Below, piece by piece: positions 34,001-47,097 of a DNA stretch of 64,000 bases. Each line of letters opens with the position of its first letter. The stretch's first letter is position 1. The notes below the pieces were generated by a model. It was given only the letters and a program-made list of their open reading frames with translations, did not search any database and was not told where the DNA came from. The translations under genes and the position numbers were made by a program. This stretch comes from Polytrichum commune (lineage: Eukaryota > Streptophyta > Polytrichopsida > Polytrichales > Polytrichaceae). Where the stretch lies: assembly GCA_950295325.1 (NCBI GenBank), contig OX485809.1, positions 11,532,001 through 11,596,000 on the forward strand. Reading direction: 5' to 3'.

Positions 34001-36110
34001 AGTTGACAGATAGGGATCAATGAGTGTTGGTTAGTTATGTAATTATACCAATCACGGCTATAAACAGTGAATTTTAGAGAAGTCAATAAATCCCTGCTAT
34101 GAGTGTTGTTAGACAATTATTTATTCATAATTGTGGTTCTGAATATATGTTCTGGATATAAGACAGTCAGTGGTAGTTCCCTATCGTGGGTATCAATCAA
34201 GTAATAATTGTTTGAATTAGAATATGTCCTTCCAAAATTATTTTACAATAGAATTGAACTCGTGATATCATATTAAACATGATTTTGACTCTTGAGAGTA
34301 GAAGTATCTACTATTGACATCTGTGTCTCAAGGCTATCACAAAAACATTTTACTTGAAGTTTTTTGTGCGGTGGATATCAGTAATAGTCAAGTTTTGAAA
34401 CCTGTGGATATCTATACACCATAACCACTTGATAACCATGTTGATAACTGAGCACAACATGTACAACTGGCCCGCATTGACATCCACTCCAAGTTTCAGC
34501 TGATATCTCTCATAATGTTACTCTCCTCTAGATTAGGTGGACCTGTGTTAATCCAACATAACAATAACCTGGACGCTCATATTTGAGTGGTGTGTGGTTA
34601 GGTGTAGATCTAAGAGCAGACATGTGTTTAAAATGACATGTGTTTAATAGAGAATGGACTACGCACTCAAATCATGTTAAATCATTCTAGGGTTGAATCG
34701 TCTAGGTTGAACTGATTATGATCTGCACTAAATGTGAGTTTCATATCCTATAAGAAGTGGGCGCAGAAAGAAATGTGTTCAACTAATACACATCTACCTT
34801 AGTACCTGATTATTGACTTGGGATGATAATACAGAGAAACCTGATGTTGTGGAGCGAGATGACGTGAGGCGAATGGAAATCTTTTTGAAAGATGGAGTGC
34901 CTATGTGGGCCGCTGTTGCTGGTTATGTTTGTTTGGCTGCGATCTCGATTGGCGTGGTACCCCAATTATTCACCCCCGTGAAGTGGTACTATGTTCTCAT
35001 TTGCTACCTCATTGCACCCATCCTCGCCTTCTGCAATGCATATGGTGCGGGCCTGACTGACTGGAACTTGGCGTCGAGCTACGGGAAGCTTGGACTCTTT
35101 GTTTTCAGCGCGTGGGCAGGTACACAAGGGGGTGTGTTGGCGGGATTAGCAGTTTGTGGAGTCATGATGTCGATTGTCAACATGGCGTCTGACCTAATGC
35201 AAGATTTCCGGACGGGATACTTAACGCTTGCGTCGCCACGATCCATGTTTGTGAGCCAAATCATTGGTGCTGTGATGGGTTGCATTATGGCACCGCTCAC
35301 TTTCTGGCTTTTCTGGAAGGCTTTTGTTCTCGGCGACCCAAACGGGCAATACAAGGCGCCGTACGCCTTGATCTACAGGTGATTGATTCTCTTTCAACTC
35401 TGCCATAGAAAATTTAGTTCTGGATATATTTGCAATTGTTGTGTTTAAATTCTGCATGATTAAGGAATGGTTTGCGAGAAGTATATAGATAACATCAAAA
35501 AGAATATATTTGATTTTTTCCATCATTCTTTGATGTCATAAGATTCAAGTTTTCATTGAGGATTCACATGTCTCTTCTAAAATTCAGCTATATTGGAAGT
35601 GTGCCGACAGATCCGCCATAAAATTGAAGTAACCAAAAAGTCCAGATTCTGAGAACAGATTTTCTTAAATACGAGTTCAGTGTCTTATGCTAATTGATGT
35701 ACAGGTCCATGGCTCTCATTGGAGTGGAAGGATTTAAGGTTCTCCCCAAGCATTGCCTTCAGCTCTGCATTGGCCTCTTTGCGGCGGCGGTGTTGATCAA
35801 CCTTGTCCGTGATTTGCTCCCCAAGCGCTTCTACCACTACATACCCATCCCCATGGCCATGGCCATTCCATTTTACATTGGTGGGTACTTTGCCATCGAC
35901 ATGTTTTTGGGAACGGTAATCCGCTTCGTGTACGACCGTGTGAACAAGCAGAAATCTGACGTGATGACCCCCGCGATTGCGGCGGGGCTCATTTGTGGTG
36001 ATGGGGTGTGGACTATCCCGTCCGCCATTCTGGCGTTGGCGAAAGTGGACCCTCCTCTGTGCATGTGGTTCTTTGCTTCACACAGCTCTGCAATTCCTGA
36101 CAGCTACTAG
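31051..36110 (+). CDS. YSL: Yellow Stripe-Like metal-chelate transporter (YSL, OPT superfamily), eight exons
   Basis: YSL proteins are membrane transporters that move iron and other metals as nicotianamine or phytosiderophore complexes. Exons: 31051-31552, 31961-32145, 32287-32384, 32684-32821, 33133-33322, 33655-33781, 34835-35378 and 35705-36110. All introns have GT/AG borders and the phases join without a break, giving 729 residues, close to the usual 650-730. The acidic N-terminus ends in [20 protein letters not shown]. Signatures include [14 protein letters not shown] across the [12 protein letters not shown] junction, [58 protein letters not shown] and a C-terminal [18 protein letters not shown]. 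Many hydrophobic segments fit about 14 membrane helices. The start is the first in-frame ATG. An acceptor at 30940 suggests a 5' UTR intron. Intron 6 holds a dispersed repeat. The gene looks functional; the metal and membrane cannot be told from sequence. Confidence 0.93.
34590..34790 (-). repeat. dispersed repeat R4 relative inside YSL intron 6
   Basis: Runs such as GATCTAAGAGCAGACATGTG and CATATCCTATAAGAAGTGGG resemble the inverse of 39950-40275. Diverged and without clear ends. Confidence 0.4.
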
Positions 36111-37154
36111 GATTTATACATTCATACATATATACATACCTACAGCTCTCTGGTGATTCTTCTTGTTTCTTGTACAGTAGTCTGAAGCATGATGGCCAAC
36201 CCTCTCAAAGGAAAGTGTGAGCCTCTGTTTATGTTCATATTCACCTGAAATGTACACAAAGCTGTACGCAATTTACACTCTTGTTATCTACGAGAACTCA
36301 CTTCTGGTAGAAAATTTGGTTTGGAATATGTCTGAGTTGTGTTGGCTATTGTTGCGTGTGAATTCTTCACGATGGAGAAATACTTTGCGAGGCATCAAGG
36401 CAAAAATCACACACTGCTTATGGAGCTATGCCAAAGCAACCTTTCATCTGGATTGTTCGAGTTTGAACTTTGAGAACTCACCAAGTCTAAACAAATGGAC
36501 AAAAAGTATTACACAGTGGCTACTGTGACTGCTAGCTGCGTCTACCCAAAGGCCCTTATATGATACAATTTCCTGTAGTAAGTGATTGTGCACATCATTT
36601 GAAATCTTCGAAGTCAAGCTTTTGGACCATTTTTGTGCGTGAGGTGGATGTGTTTGAATCTGTAGCTCACAAAGAAACTTCGTGTGGAGCATAATCTCTT
36701 CCAAATGGCAATTATGTGATGAGTAAAGCTTGTTGGATAGATCTTGAGCAGCTCTACAAGACAGGGCTCTCACTTTCTCTGTTTGAGTTAGAAGCAAGGT
36801 CAATAGGTATCACATTTGAGAGTTATGGTTTGTGTTGGGTGTTCTTTAGGATGATGTCAATGGGAGTAAGAAACCCGCTTTTTGGCCAATGAGCTACACT
36901 AGTTATTTTTATAAACAAAGTACAGTATAGTTTCTATAAAATCATTTTTGATTTTGGTTATCATGTAAATCATCGATGACTAGGTTGGAAAAGGTTAAAG
37001 ATGCCATGTACTGTTGCAAATTTGAGATCCAGATGGGAAGAACAAACTTTGGTTTCCTTCTAGTTTTCTTTTGTTGAGGAGTTTTCTTTTGTGTGCATCC
37101 AAGTACCGATGAATGTTCTCTCTCTATTTCCCACATATGCAAAATACATGGGGA

Positions 37155-37350
37155 CCTTTAACCCCACGATCTTGCTATTGCCATTAATTCTCAACCTCCT
37201 CTTCCACACATACTCCATCGCACTTCCCATCTTAACAACTCTGGTAATAGATGAGCGGAGCATTCTTCTAACTGCGTTTCCATCATTAGCAGGACCATCA
37301 TCAATTCCAAGCCCTGAGCAAAGCATCGTGAGATTGAAGCCCTTACAGCA
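37155..37350 (+). pseudogene. truncated copy of the 5' end of the neighbouring alpha/beta hydrolase gene
   Basis: This aligns with 38618-38802, the N-terminal (transit-peptide) part of the hydrolase gene 1.46 kb downstream. Shared runs include CACACAT(A/T)CTCCATCGCACTT, GA(A/G)CG(G)AGCGGAG(T/C)ATTCTTC and ATCATCAATTCCAA(A/G)CCC. It has no ATG in the right place and frame-breaking changes, and it stops before the hydrolase domain. It is a relic of a local duplication in the same orientation. Confidence 0.75.
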
Positions 37351-37842
37351 TGTTCACACATTGTACACCAAACACTAACACAAAGGGGTGCTAAATTGGT
37401 AACATTATTTTAGAAGGGAGTATTTGGTCTCATTAAAATCCCACACGTTCACTCTACTTGAGCTTCATAAACTCTGGATCCCATGGTCAAAACTAATATC
37501 TTACAAATACACAAGGCTTTACATAGAAATAGTCGAAGCTAAGATTCTATTTGGTCAAAGATTGTGAGATATTGATAGTTGATTCTCTTATAAAGTAGTT
37601 GAAAGCTAGAATGCAAAAGACCCAAACTACACCCTAAACTCCGTAATATCAACCTCCATAGTGTCACACACTCTTTAATATCTTGAAACCCTAGGGAATG
37701 GATGTTTGTAGTTCAAATCTCACTCCTTATTGTCACATTTCTCTCCCTTACAGTATATCACGATATTTGTCATTAATGCAAACCACCCAAGAAGTCAACC
37801 CACACCCTTGCATTGCGCCATGTGTCAACATGTGGAGTGTCA

Positions 37843-37870
37843 TCTTCTTCTTCTTCTTCTTCTTCTTCTT
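37843..37870. repeat. (TTC)n microsatellite
   Basis: Nine TTC/CTT units in a row between the truncated copy and the intact hydrolase gene. Confidence 0.95.
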
Positions 37871-38593
37871 ATGCCACTTGTTGAATGTTGGCGCATGCGT
37901 CGGCCACATCGCCTGGGAAGGCCAAGTGGAGTGGACCACACTAGCGTAGGTGAGGGGAGAACGAATTCAAACTGTCCTCACATCTCCTTTGTGTTATTTC
38001 ATAGTGTCACATGCTACACTAATTTTATAGTATCACGCATCCATGTTAACACTACAAAACTCCGTACTATCACGTGCACTTTGGTTGCCACAGGTGTGAC
38101 ACCATGGAGTTTAGAGTGTACTGCGACCTGGCAGAGCTTTCCGGGACCTGCCAATGTACAATAGTGGTGGACATGATGCGTGGGTCCAGTTCCTGGGCTA
38201 AACCCTACACTATCCCGTTGCGGGACCCTTTATTGATAACATGTGAATATGCTCTAACGTGTTTGGTGGATGTTCATACGGTGGGGCCCACGCTGAACCA
38301 CATCTGGGTAGTGTGGGGCCACTTCAAATGAGATGTATGTTGTAGTCATCCACTTAGCGGTATGGATGGATGGAAAGCTTCAAACAAGTGGATGCGCAAG
38401 ACGAAGAACAACACAAGGAGTTGGGCGATCTTTCACAAATTGAGCGATCCATTTCTTCGCTTCTCGAGCAATCTACACATCTCAGGAGAACCTGACAAAA
38501 TTCTCGACTAGATTTCACCAATTTTTTAATCCATTTTTTGGAGTGGACAGATCATTGATGAGTGTCATTCTTGTCTTGCAAGTTTGAAGCGCC

Positions 38594-39724
38594 ATGGCTG
38601 CGGTGCAGCTCGCATTCAAACCTCTAACCCTTCCATCCTGCCATCGTCATTCTCACCCTCCTCTTGCACACATTCTCCATCGCACTTTCCGTCGTAACAG
38701 CTCCAGTTATGAACGAGCGGAGTATTCTTCCAATTACCTGTCCACAAGTAGGTTCATCATCAATTCCAAACCCCAAGCGAAGCTTCGAGAGAGTGAAACC
38801 CTAACGAGCGTGGACGAGGAGCATGGTGATATGGAGCGTTCATTCCACACATTGCCATCGGGTTTGCGTCTCGAGGTCCTTACGCAAAAAGTGTCCAGCA
38901 ACGCGGGAAAGAAGGAGAAGCCGATGTTAGTGTTTGTCCATGGTAGTTACCATGCGGCATGGTGTTGGTCCATGCATTGGATGCCTTATTTCATGTCTCT
39001 TGGATACGAATGCTGTGCAGTGAGTCTTACAGGCCAAGGAGGGAGCGATCCACCATCACAGTCTATGCCGGAACTTACAATTGAGTCCCATGCCAGGGAC
39101 ATTGCTCATCTCATTGCATGCAATTGTGAGCAGCCTCCAGTCTTGATAGGTCATTCATTCGGGGGCCTTATGGTGCAATACTATCTCTCACAAATGGATG
39201 CCATGGATGTGGAGAAAAGAGGTTACCCCAAGCTGTCTGGAGCAATTTTGATATGCTCAGTGCCTCCGACAGGCAATTCACCTGTTGTGAAGCGGTTCCT
39301 AACTTCGAGGCCCATTGCTTCCATCAAGGTGACATTGAGCCTTGCTGCAAAGATGTTCACCACATCTTTATCCATGTGCCGGGAGACCTTCTTTTCGCCC
39401 AGCTTGCCTGAATCTGAAGTGGTGAGGTACCAGTCACTGATGAAGGGAAGCTCGAAAGTGCCATTGTTCAATATCCGGAAACTGAATGAATTTCTCCCTA
39501 TCAAACCGCCAGGGAAGGGGGTTTCTCTCCCAATCTTAGTTGTGGGAGCTGAGAATGACTTTATCCTTGATAGGCAAGCGATTGATGAGACAGCAGTCCA
39601 GTTGGGCGCGAAGGAAGTTATTCTACCCGGCATTGCACATGATGTGATGTTGGATACAAACTGGAAAGATGCTGCAGATGTACTTGATTCCTGGATGTCA
39701 GCACATGTCTCGACAATTGAGTAG
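38594..39724 (+). CDS. alpha/beta-hydrolase fold protein, probably plastid-targeted
   Basis: A single-exon gene of 376 residues with an intact frame from the ATG at 38594 to TAG. Residues 1-70 are rich in Ser, Arg and His and poor in acidic residues, as in plastid transit peptides. The hydrolase domain starts near residue 84. Visible elements: the oxyanion HG at 116-117 (LVFVHGSYHAAWCW); the nucleophile elbow GHSFGG with Ser188; an acidic residue at the expected place (AENDFILD, Asp322 most likely); and the catalytic His349 in GIAHDVMLD. All triad residues are present, so an active hydrolase or esterase is likely, but the substrate cannot be read from sequence. A truncated copy of its 5' end lies upstream at 37155-37350. 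The YSL gene ends 2.5 kb upstream on the same strand; nothing suggests shared control. Confidence 0.92.
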   Translation: MAAVQLAFKPLTLPSCHRHSHPPLAHILHRTFRRNSSSYERAEYSSNYLSTSRFIINSKPQAKLRESETLTSVDEEHGDMERSFHTLPSGLRLEVLTQKVSSNAGKKEKPMLVFVHGSYHAAWCWSMHWMPYFMSLGYECCAVSLTGQGGSDPPSQSMPELTIESHARDIAHLIACNCEQPPVLIGHSFGGLMVQYYLSQMDAMDVEKRGYPKLSGAILICSVPPTGNSPVVKRFLTSRPIASIKVTLSLAAKMFTTSLSMCRETFFSPSLPESEVVRYQSLMKGSSKVPLFNIRKLNEFLPIKPPGKGVSLPILVVGAENDFILDRQAIDETAVQLGAKEVILPGIAHDVMLDTNWKDAADVLDSWMSAHVSTIE

Positions 39725-39734
39725 CTACGAAGTT

Positions 39735-42700
39735 GACACATGCTTTTGTAATGTTGTTCCTACCAATTTTGTTTCTTGAGTGTACAGATTCCGTGACCGT
39801 CAAGCTCTTGGGACTGTCAGCATTCTGGTGCTTCTAATTCTCAGTTCATATGCCTCATGACTTTTGAGTACTGACCGCAGCCATTCTGGATTCTTGATGT
39901 ATTAATCTTGCGGCAGCTAGTGATGTTGGTTATGGCTAAGGTAAGCGGGTTTAGAGATACACTTTTAGCTCTACACCCACTTCTTGTAGGATGTGGAACC
40001 CGCAATTAGTGCAAGATGGTTAGCAAATCCAAGTCGTGTGCATGTAGCCATTTTCCTCATAATATTCAGGGCTCATATGAATACCTTATCCATTGTCACA
40101 GTGAAGATTCTCCTTATTCAATGATCATATAGGTCCCCACATTTGTGTTGACTATGTAGTCTAGAATGGTTAACAAATTTTGGGCAGAGTCCAATCTCTT
40201 TTTAACACATGTCTTTTTGGTGTCCATTTTTAAATCTACGCCGAACTCTACTCCACTCAAATATAGGTGTCCGTTGAAGATGAGTAACCAAATTAAGCCT
40301 GCTCACCCTAACCAGTTGACTGAGATTATGGACATGAAGTATGCCTCAACCTGTACTGCTGAGATGCCAAGTTTTGGTTGTGAATGCAGATGTGATTTCT
40401 TTCTGGCACTTACCTGGGAAATGCGTCTGCTGAACAGAGGGTTGATATTGCCAGCAATCTTCATTAGTCGTGAGTTATTTATAGTGTAATTTGTTTCTTA
40501 AGGCTTCTCAAGAGATTCTAGTTTGTCCGATGTTTCTTGCTGAAGGTTGTTGACTGGGGTGACACAGTGCAGTTCAAGGCTATACAAGATGTGAGGAATT
40601 AAATCATGTGCGCAACTTGAATGCATGTCCACGTTCACATCCAATAGGTAACATCTGACTGTTCCATGATGATTCTTACTTTGTGACCGTAACTTTGTCA
40701 CTTCGTTTCCATTGCCAGTATCCTTCACTTTAAGTCTACAATATGTTTATTTTGGATGGAGTAAATTCCGAGTATAGAAGGATGTGTCTACTGCACTCAC
40801 CTGAGGTTGGGGATGGCACGCTGCAAGGAGGAAGAGGTGATCTTAATTTCAGCAGTTTTCAGGCATTCATTGTCCAGGGGGGTCGTCACACTTTGACAAT
40901 GATTGCATTCATCAACCTGTGTAAAATTTGGCAAAGGCTGTCAATTGAGTTACATACCTGTCATTGATGATGTAAATTATATCTTGGAGATGGTCTAATT
41001 TTTAAATAGAAAGGAATTCCAATAATTGGTGATTTGTTCTTAGAAAAATGAGATTACTCAGTTCAAAAATCATCTTGATGGACTAATGGACTTGAAAAGT
41101 GAAAAAAAGCCGAGTGACTTCACACCAAGTGCAGGATAACAGGACAAAAGTTCATATATGCTGCCGGACACTTATAACTCACACACCCAACTTTGAGCGG
41201 CCAGATTTGAAGCTTACAAAATTTAATCAATTTAACTCATTTATTAACCAATTTAATTTATACCTTGCTATGCCCTTGGTTCCTCACCCATCCCTTTGCT
41301 CATTCTCCCTCAAAAAAAGAGTATATATATATATATATATATGGCAAAATTCTCGTTGGCCTAGCCAAAGTTTGCTAATTTGCCTTATCTTTGAACATCT
41401 ATGGTTTTAGGAAAAAAAAATATGTTTAAATGGGAAATGATAGAACGAGCCACTAGGGGCCAAAGGCCCACCGCTGGTGGGAGAAGAAGTCCGCAAGGAA
41501 GTTGGCAAAGCAGGAAGTTGATGAATTTCAACCTTCGTACCAAATGGAAAATCATGGGGGACCAACTTTTGGAAAAAGTCTCATTAAATTAAAGGATAAC
41601 TCTAATATGCGAAACTCAATATACATGTAGGTACTTAAATTATATTGTAGCCTTCTGATCACACTTCTATTATTCAATAAATTGAGCTCATGCACCTTGA
41701 GTAACCAATCTGGAAGTAATCCCATCCATAAGCATAGAAAACTGCACGAAGCAGTGATGGATTATTATTATGTTGTAAAAATTCATGCTCCCAACATCGC
41801 CACAGCCGGACACAACATATCAGTTTACTTGGCTCCTGCAAATCATGTGAAAAGTTTATAAATATTAATCTTCTTACCTCAAGTGTTAAGAACCTTGTAG
41901 GTTTGGACTTAAATGATTTTATTTCAGAACTTGTTTCGAGAATTATTACGAGTTATATATCCTACAAAAAGTAGGCACAGAGCTAAAAGTGTCCATTTAA
42001 GGCCCATTTACTTGAGGGTTGATATTGTTTCCATTTGTAAGGTACAAAAAAAAACAACATTTTAAAATTATGCATCACCAACAAAATTGATACTATAACC
42101 CTAAATTCTAAAAATCTCAAAAGGATACACTTGCCTCTCCCTACTTTGCACTTTTAAAAAAGAGGTTGTTGTGCATCCACCTTCGGTTTTTTTCCTACAT
42201 TTGATCAACTTCTAAAGCCTCTGTTACAGGCGAAAATTGGTTCAGAAAATCAAATGGTCTTTTTGAAACTGGGGTTGACATAATGACAAAATGCATATAA
42301 TAACAACATTGAATGAGAATTATCATATCAAATTCACTTGCATGTCATTTTTGATGATCAAAATGTCAAATAAGCAACCCAAAATCCAAACAAGAAAAAC
42401 AATGCAAAGTTCATCATACTTTGTTTGTTCTAATTGACATTCTTTCTTTATTGGATTGAGAATGAGGATATCCAAAAATTCACATTATTGAATGAAGACA
42501 TTTTTGTTCTTGTTTTTGTTATTCTTTCAAAAATTAAAGTTGATGTAAAATTTGTACTCTTAAACCCTGAGCTAATGCCCTCAAATCTATCAACCTATTC
42601 AATTTTAAATACCCATAAATTGAAGGAGAAGAATGCAGCAACACGAACAACCGACCAACAATTATAAGTAAATTACTCTGAGTTGTGGGTTCGAGTGCTG

Positions 42701-42850
42701 AGTAGACGGTGCAAACTATTGTATTAATTTCGTTGAATTTACGTAGAAGAGCATTTCATCATAATATGAGCAATTTTATTAGTGTGCGGGAATAAATCAC
42801 AACTTCCATTCATATATATAACATGCACAATCTGTACCTTCATCAGCATA
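39735..42850. other. no gene recognised downstream of the hydrolase gene
   Basis: Mostly AT-rich, with 3' flank of the hydrolase gene, a dispersed repeat at 39950-40275 and a TA microsatellite at 41325-41342. Short frames here show no motifs I know. Confidence 0.5.
39950..40275 (+). repeat. dispersed repeat R4, copy 2
   Basis: Best-preserved partner of 15570-15905. Its left end (ACACTTTTAGCTCTACACCC, then CTTCTTGTAGGAT) recurs inverted at 41930-41995 and 34745-34780. Confidence 0.6.
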
Positions 42851-42949
42851 CAAACGCATCTAACTAGATATTTTCAATTAGAATAAGAATTAGATTTGCA
42901 GTTGGGAAATAAAGGCTAGTGGATTGATTTGCGTCTGGATGTTTTAATA

Positions 42950-43576
42950 TTTCATTGCGCGCAATATAAATTCTGCATGATCGTAAGACAAATCCGACCA
43001 TATAGTGTCGGTGGTTCCAAATCCACGGTAAAAATTGATGTGGTGCCAAATCTGTAGAGACGACGGTCTTAAGCAATGTCTCCGCTCTCCAAGTTGGGAG
43101 CGTGACTTCGATGTTTGCGTATTGGACTTGAAACACGTCTAAAAGTATCTTCAGGTAATCTGAGGAGGATGTGCATTTAAGAAATTGTAGTGGTATTGAT
43201 ATGTATATGGAAAGAAAAAAAAAAATTTGGTAATTAAAAAAATAATAATGCATGATACAACGAATGTTCAAAACAAATGAATGTAAATGCATACCTGGAC
43301 ATGACAAATCACAATCGAATTTTTCAAAATCCTTCTGATGTTCTGCATGATCTCTAACCAACTGATTAACCTCTCGCACAGTGTCGAAACCATGTGGGTT
43401 TAAATTTTTTTTGTAGCTGCAGACGTCAAAGAGTCGTCGTTGCGCTTCAGTGGATAGAATTTTTTTGCATTGGACGGTTTCTTTGGAACTGTTTCTGGCA
43501 ACTTCGCCTTGACTTTTGTGAGTAGGTGAAAATAGTTGATCGTATAACGACCACTGTTAGAATTGGTGGCCACCAT
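42950..43576 (-). CDS. uncertain spliced gene of unknown function
   Basis: Minus strand. An ATG at 43576 opens MVATNSNSGRYTINYFHLLT, then a Lys-rich stretch with PKKPSNAKKFYPLKR, ending near 43400. A second stretch gives REVNQLVRDHAEHQKDFEKF and CDLSC, followed by a good donor (CAGGTATGCA) near 43290. A third, after a plausible acceptor near 43175, gives LKILLDVFQVQYANIEVTLP and FLPWIWNHRHYMVGFVLRSC. The composition looks like real protein and the splice sites are reasonable, but a stop or frameshift near 43398 separates the first two stretches and I recognise no domain. It may be a lineage-specific gene, or a pseudogene or transposon relic. Confidence 0.3.
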
Positions 43577-43599
43577 TGTGAACAATGCGCAGTAAATGT

Positions 43600-46500
43600 A
43601 TGTTTAAGGACATTTAGAGCACCAAACTATAGAAGGTACAACAATCGCTATGGATCTATAATGACGAAACTATATGGCGTTTTGTGATGCTGAAGGATCT
43701 CAATTTGTTGATTCAACACAATAACATGTAGCCTTATTATTTCGGTGGCCCTAAACTATTATTTCACTATCGACAACCAATACTAATTGACATATTGGTT
43801 TATTTCAAAACATATACATTATATAATTTACATGGACGATTGGTTATGTGCAAATTTTGTAAAATCCAAAAAACCAGAACTATGTTGGAAGCTTGGAGTT
43901 GTATCATTTTTTACAAAAAAAACATTACCACAAAAACGAAGACATACAAGAAAATCTACAAATACAGATATATATTTTTAATTTTGTGACACTACATGGA
44001 AGACTGTCACTGTGTGCGAAGTCTGAGAATGTTTAAGCTTATATAGAATAGTATATAGTCAGTCACTACAGTGTATGTTGAGCCATTCTTGAACTTTCAC
44101 TTTGTGAACAAATTTGAATGATGGACATGTAACTTTTAAGTAAAACAATTTTTGAACTTACAGTCTATGGGTTGAATATACATGTTGTATTTTTTTCGTC
44201 TGAGAAACTTTGAAGGTACATTGTAGATTGCAGGAGATAACTTTTCTATGAATCCATAAACACAACTGTTAATGAAGGAATCTATCATAGATTGAAGTCA
44301 TGGTAATTTCAGCCAGTTCAGTGCATGGTGGAATACTGAAGTTTTTCGTGCACTTTCGGTTTGTAAGCAAAGTTAGAGTGATAGACATGCAACTCAAACA
44401 AACAACTAGTTCAAATTATAAAAGAATTTTTTTTCGATATTCAATCAACCATTACCGGTCTTTTAATGAAATCTAATGAACTAAGTTCCAATGAGCCAAG
44501 TTCCAATAAGAAATAGAAGGCCTCAGATAAATTAATTATTGGTGTTGTACCCTGAACACCCTGAAAGTAGAATGTGCAATTAATACCAATCTAGATAGCA
44601 AAACATACAACTTATATAAAGTCAATAATTTGTCAATGAATAACAAATTAAAAAAAACAAAGTTTTATTGCTAATTCAATTTATGATTTGAAAGAATCGG
44701 TAAGAAAAATATTTTTGTAAGAAATGCATTGATATTGTTAAACGATTGAGGCCAACTCTTAGTTTTTTCTTTGACATTCAAAATGTTCAAAAATGAGTCG
44801 TTCAAAATGAATCGAAATGAATCCTTATCATTATAATATTGTGTAATCATAGGAGCTTTAGTCTTAATTTGCAAAGAGAAGAAAGGTTCTAAAATGCTAG
44901 GAAGAACATGATTGATTTTTGATGAAGTTTTGGGTTGAGGGACCTTATGCTTCTTGCAAGAAGGTTCAAAACTAATGATGTCATTGTCTTTAAATTGTAG
45001 ACAGATTTGAGTTTTTTTTTTAAAAATTAATTAATTTTTGTTTTTGTTTTGTTTTTGTATTTTTTCATGAGTTTTTTATATGGTAATTTTTCTTCTATTC
45101 TCAATAAAACAAATGTAGGTTGAAAATGATAACATAATTCCAATTAAGAATGCCATGCATGTATTATCTAAATATCATTCATATTCATACCCATGGACCT
45201 CATCCCAATGTTTGCATATTTTAATAAAGAACATGACATTCTTCAATTGAATATTTTTGAAATTATAGAAATGATGGTAGCTCATTAAAGTATTATAAAG
45301 AAGTAAGAGATATTGAAAGTATTTATCAAAAAATAAAAATTATAGAATTATAAAAAAATAAAAAACATTTAAATTAAAAAAGTGAACACCTTTAAACAAC
45401 CCACCTTATATCTTGAAGCCTACCAAGCTATTTTAATGAATTTATTTTTATTTTTTTATGTTTTATTTAAAATAAATAAATAATGCAATCATTCAACTTA
45501 AACCTGTTGATTTTTTCCAACAAGTCACCTTTTAAATATAATCAACAAAAATTGGTAAAAATTTAATTGCATTTTCACTTACGTTAATAATAAAGTTTGT
45601 TTTCGAAGTGCAAGTTTCATAAAGTGTACGAGCGTCTTCAGCTAATTATTGCATAAAAATACGTGAAATAAATTTTGTTTTTACTTTATTTTTGGAAAAT
45701 TTTGACATGACAATAGTGTATAATACTCCAAAAAAAATTAGCAGATAGGAAGAAAAAACAACTCCTTCGACAATATCAAAGTGAAGCAGGTCGTAGTTTT
45801 AATAAAATGAGAGGATGCCCATCTAAGACCGTTTGTATTGGATCATATGTAGGAAACGATTGAATAAAAATTACATATTTTGTTCATCATAATTTTTTAT
45901 GTGGTCTATGTGTTTGCGTCTTTCATTCGTATTCTGTTCTTGCTCATGCGCTACATTTGTAACACATGTTTTGGTGATTAGTTTTATGAACAGTTGTGCA
46001 TGTGGAGTAAAGAATTATAATATGTTTCCGAGGTAAACTAGTTGGTGTACAGGTGACATCCACTTCAGTTTACATTTTGTGTGTTTTTCTAGAAATACCT
46101 AATGAACTCTTTGTTGGGTATTTAAACATGTCACTCCTACTGGCCACAACCATAATCAGTCGCACAAGAATTTAATCAATATCTGAAGATCAGAAAATGC
46201 AGTATGTCAACAAAAAAGAGACCAGTTTGAACCTTTTCATTTATCTAATAATTTTACGACATCTAATTATTGTTTGATCATGGAAAATAAAGTAAAATGA
46301 GATCACATTATGTGTACAAAATTTAAAATACATAACATTAAAAATGGTCCAATATATTTCATATTAATTCAACAAAAATTTGAATATTTATGAACATTTA
46401 AAGTTGCCTAACCAAAAGAGGGGATTACAAAAAAAGATTTCCTAAAAGCTACCGAGGGCATATATTGAGTTACAAATCTAAGGCCCTAAAAAATTATAGA

Positions 46501-47090
46501 TTTTAAAAAATTATATTAAATTCTAATTTTTCTTTAGAATCCAATATATGTATATGATCTATTTGTATTTATTTAAAAATATAAAATTTAATCAAGCTAA
46601 TTTAATAATTGTTTAAAATAAACTTACAAAGTGAAAATTTACTAATTTTGGACATAAATAAAAATAAAAATGTGTTTCATTATTAACTTTATCATTCATG
46701 TTTATCAACATTAATATGCCAACTGATGGTCTATTTACATTATAAACATCAATATACAGTCTATGAATTTTGTAGGCGACTGAAGTCTAGGCATTAGTGA
46801 TATCATTAATACCTTGAAACTTGTCATATAAATTTCTTCAACACATTCATATGTTTTTGGCATACTATATTATTCATGCTTACAAAGGTGTTGTGCACTA
46901 CTTTATGGGATTTTTTTTCTTATCCTACTCATTCATTCTTGAACTCTTCTTGTTGTATATTTTTGTCTTTTTCTCCAATCAACTAAGTTTTATTTTCAAA
47001 ATTTTCTTCCTTCTGCATTTATGATGCTAGAATTTAAGCTTTACACAACCCACATTTTATTATGCTCATATGAAGTTTGATGCATACTTC
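43600..47090. other. very AT-rich stretch with no gene recognised
   Basis: Long A and T runs, with frames only from chance. No terminal repeats or coding motifs seen. It is markedly more AT-rich than the YSL-hydrolase block. Confidence 0.55.
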
Positions 47091-47097
47091 TACATAA

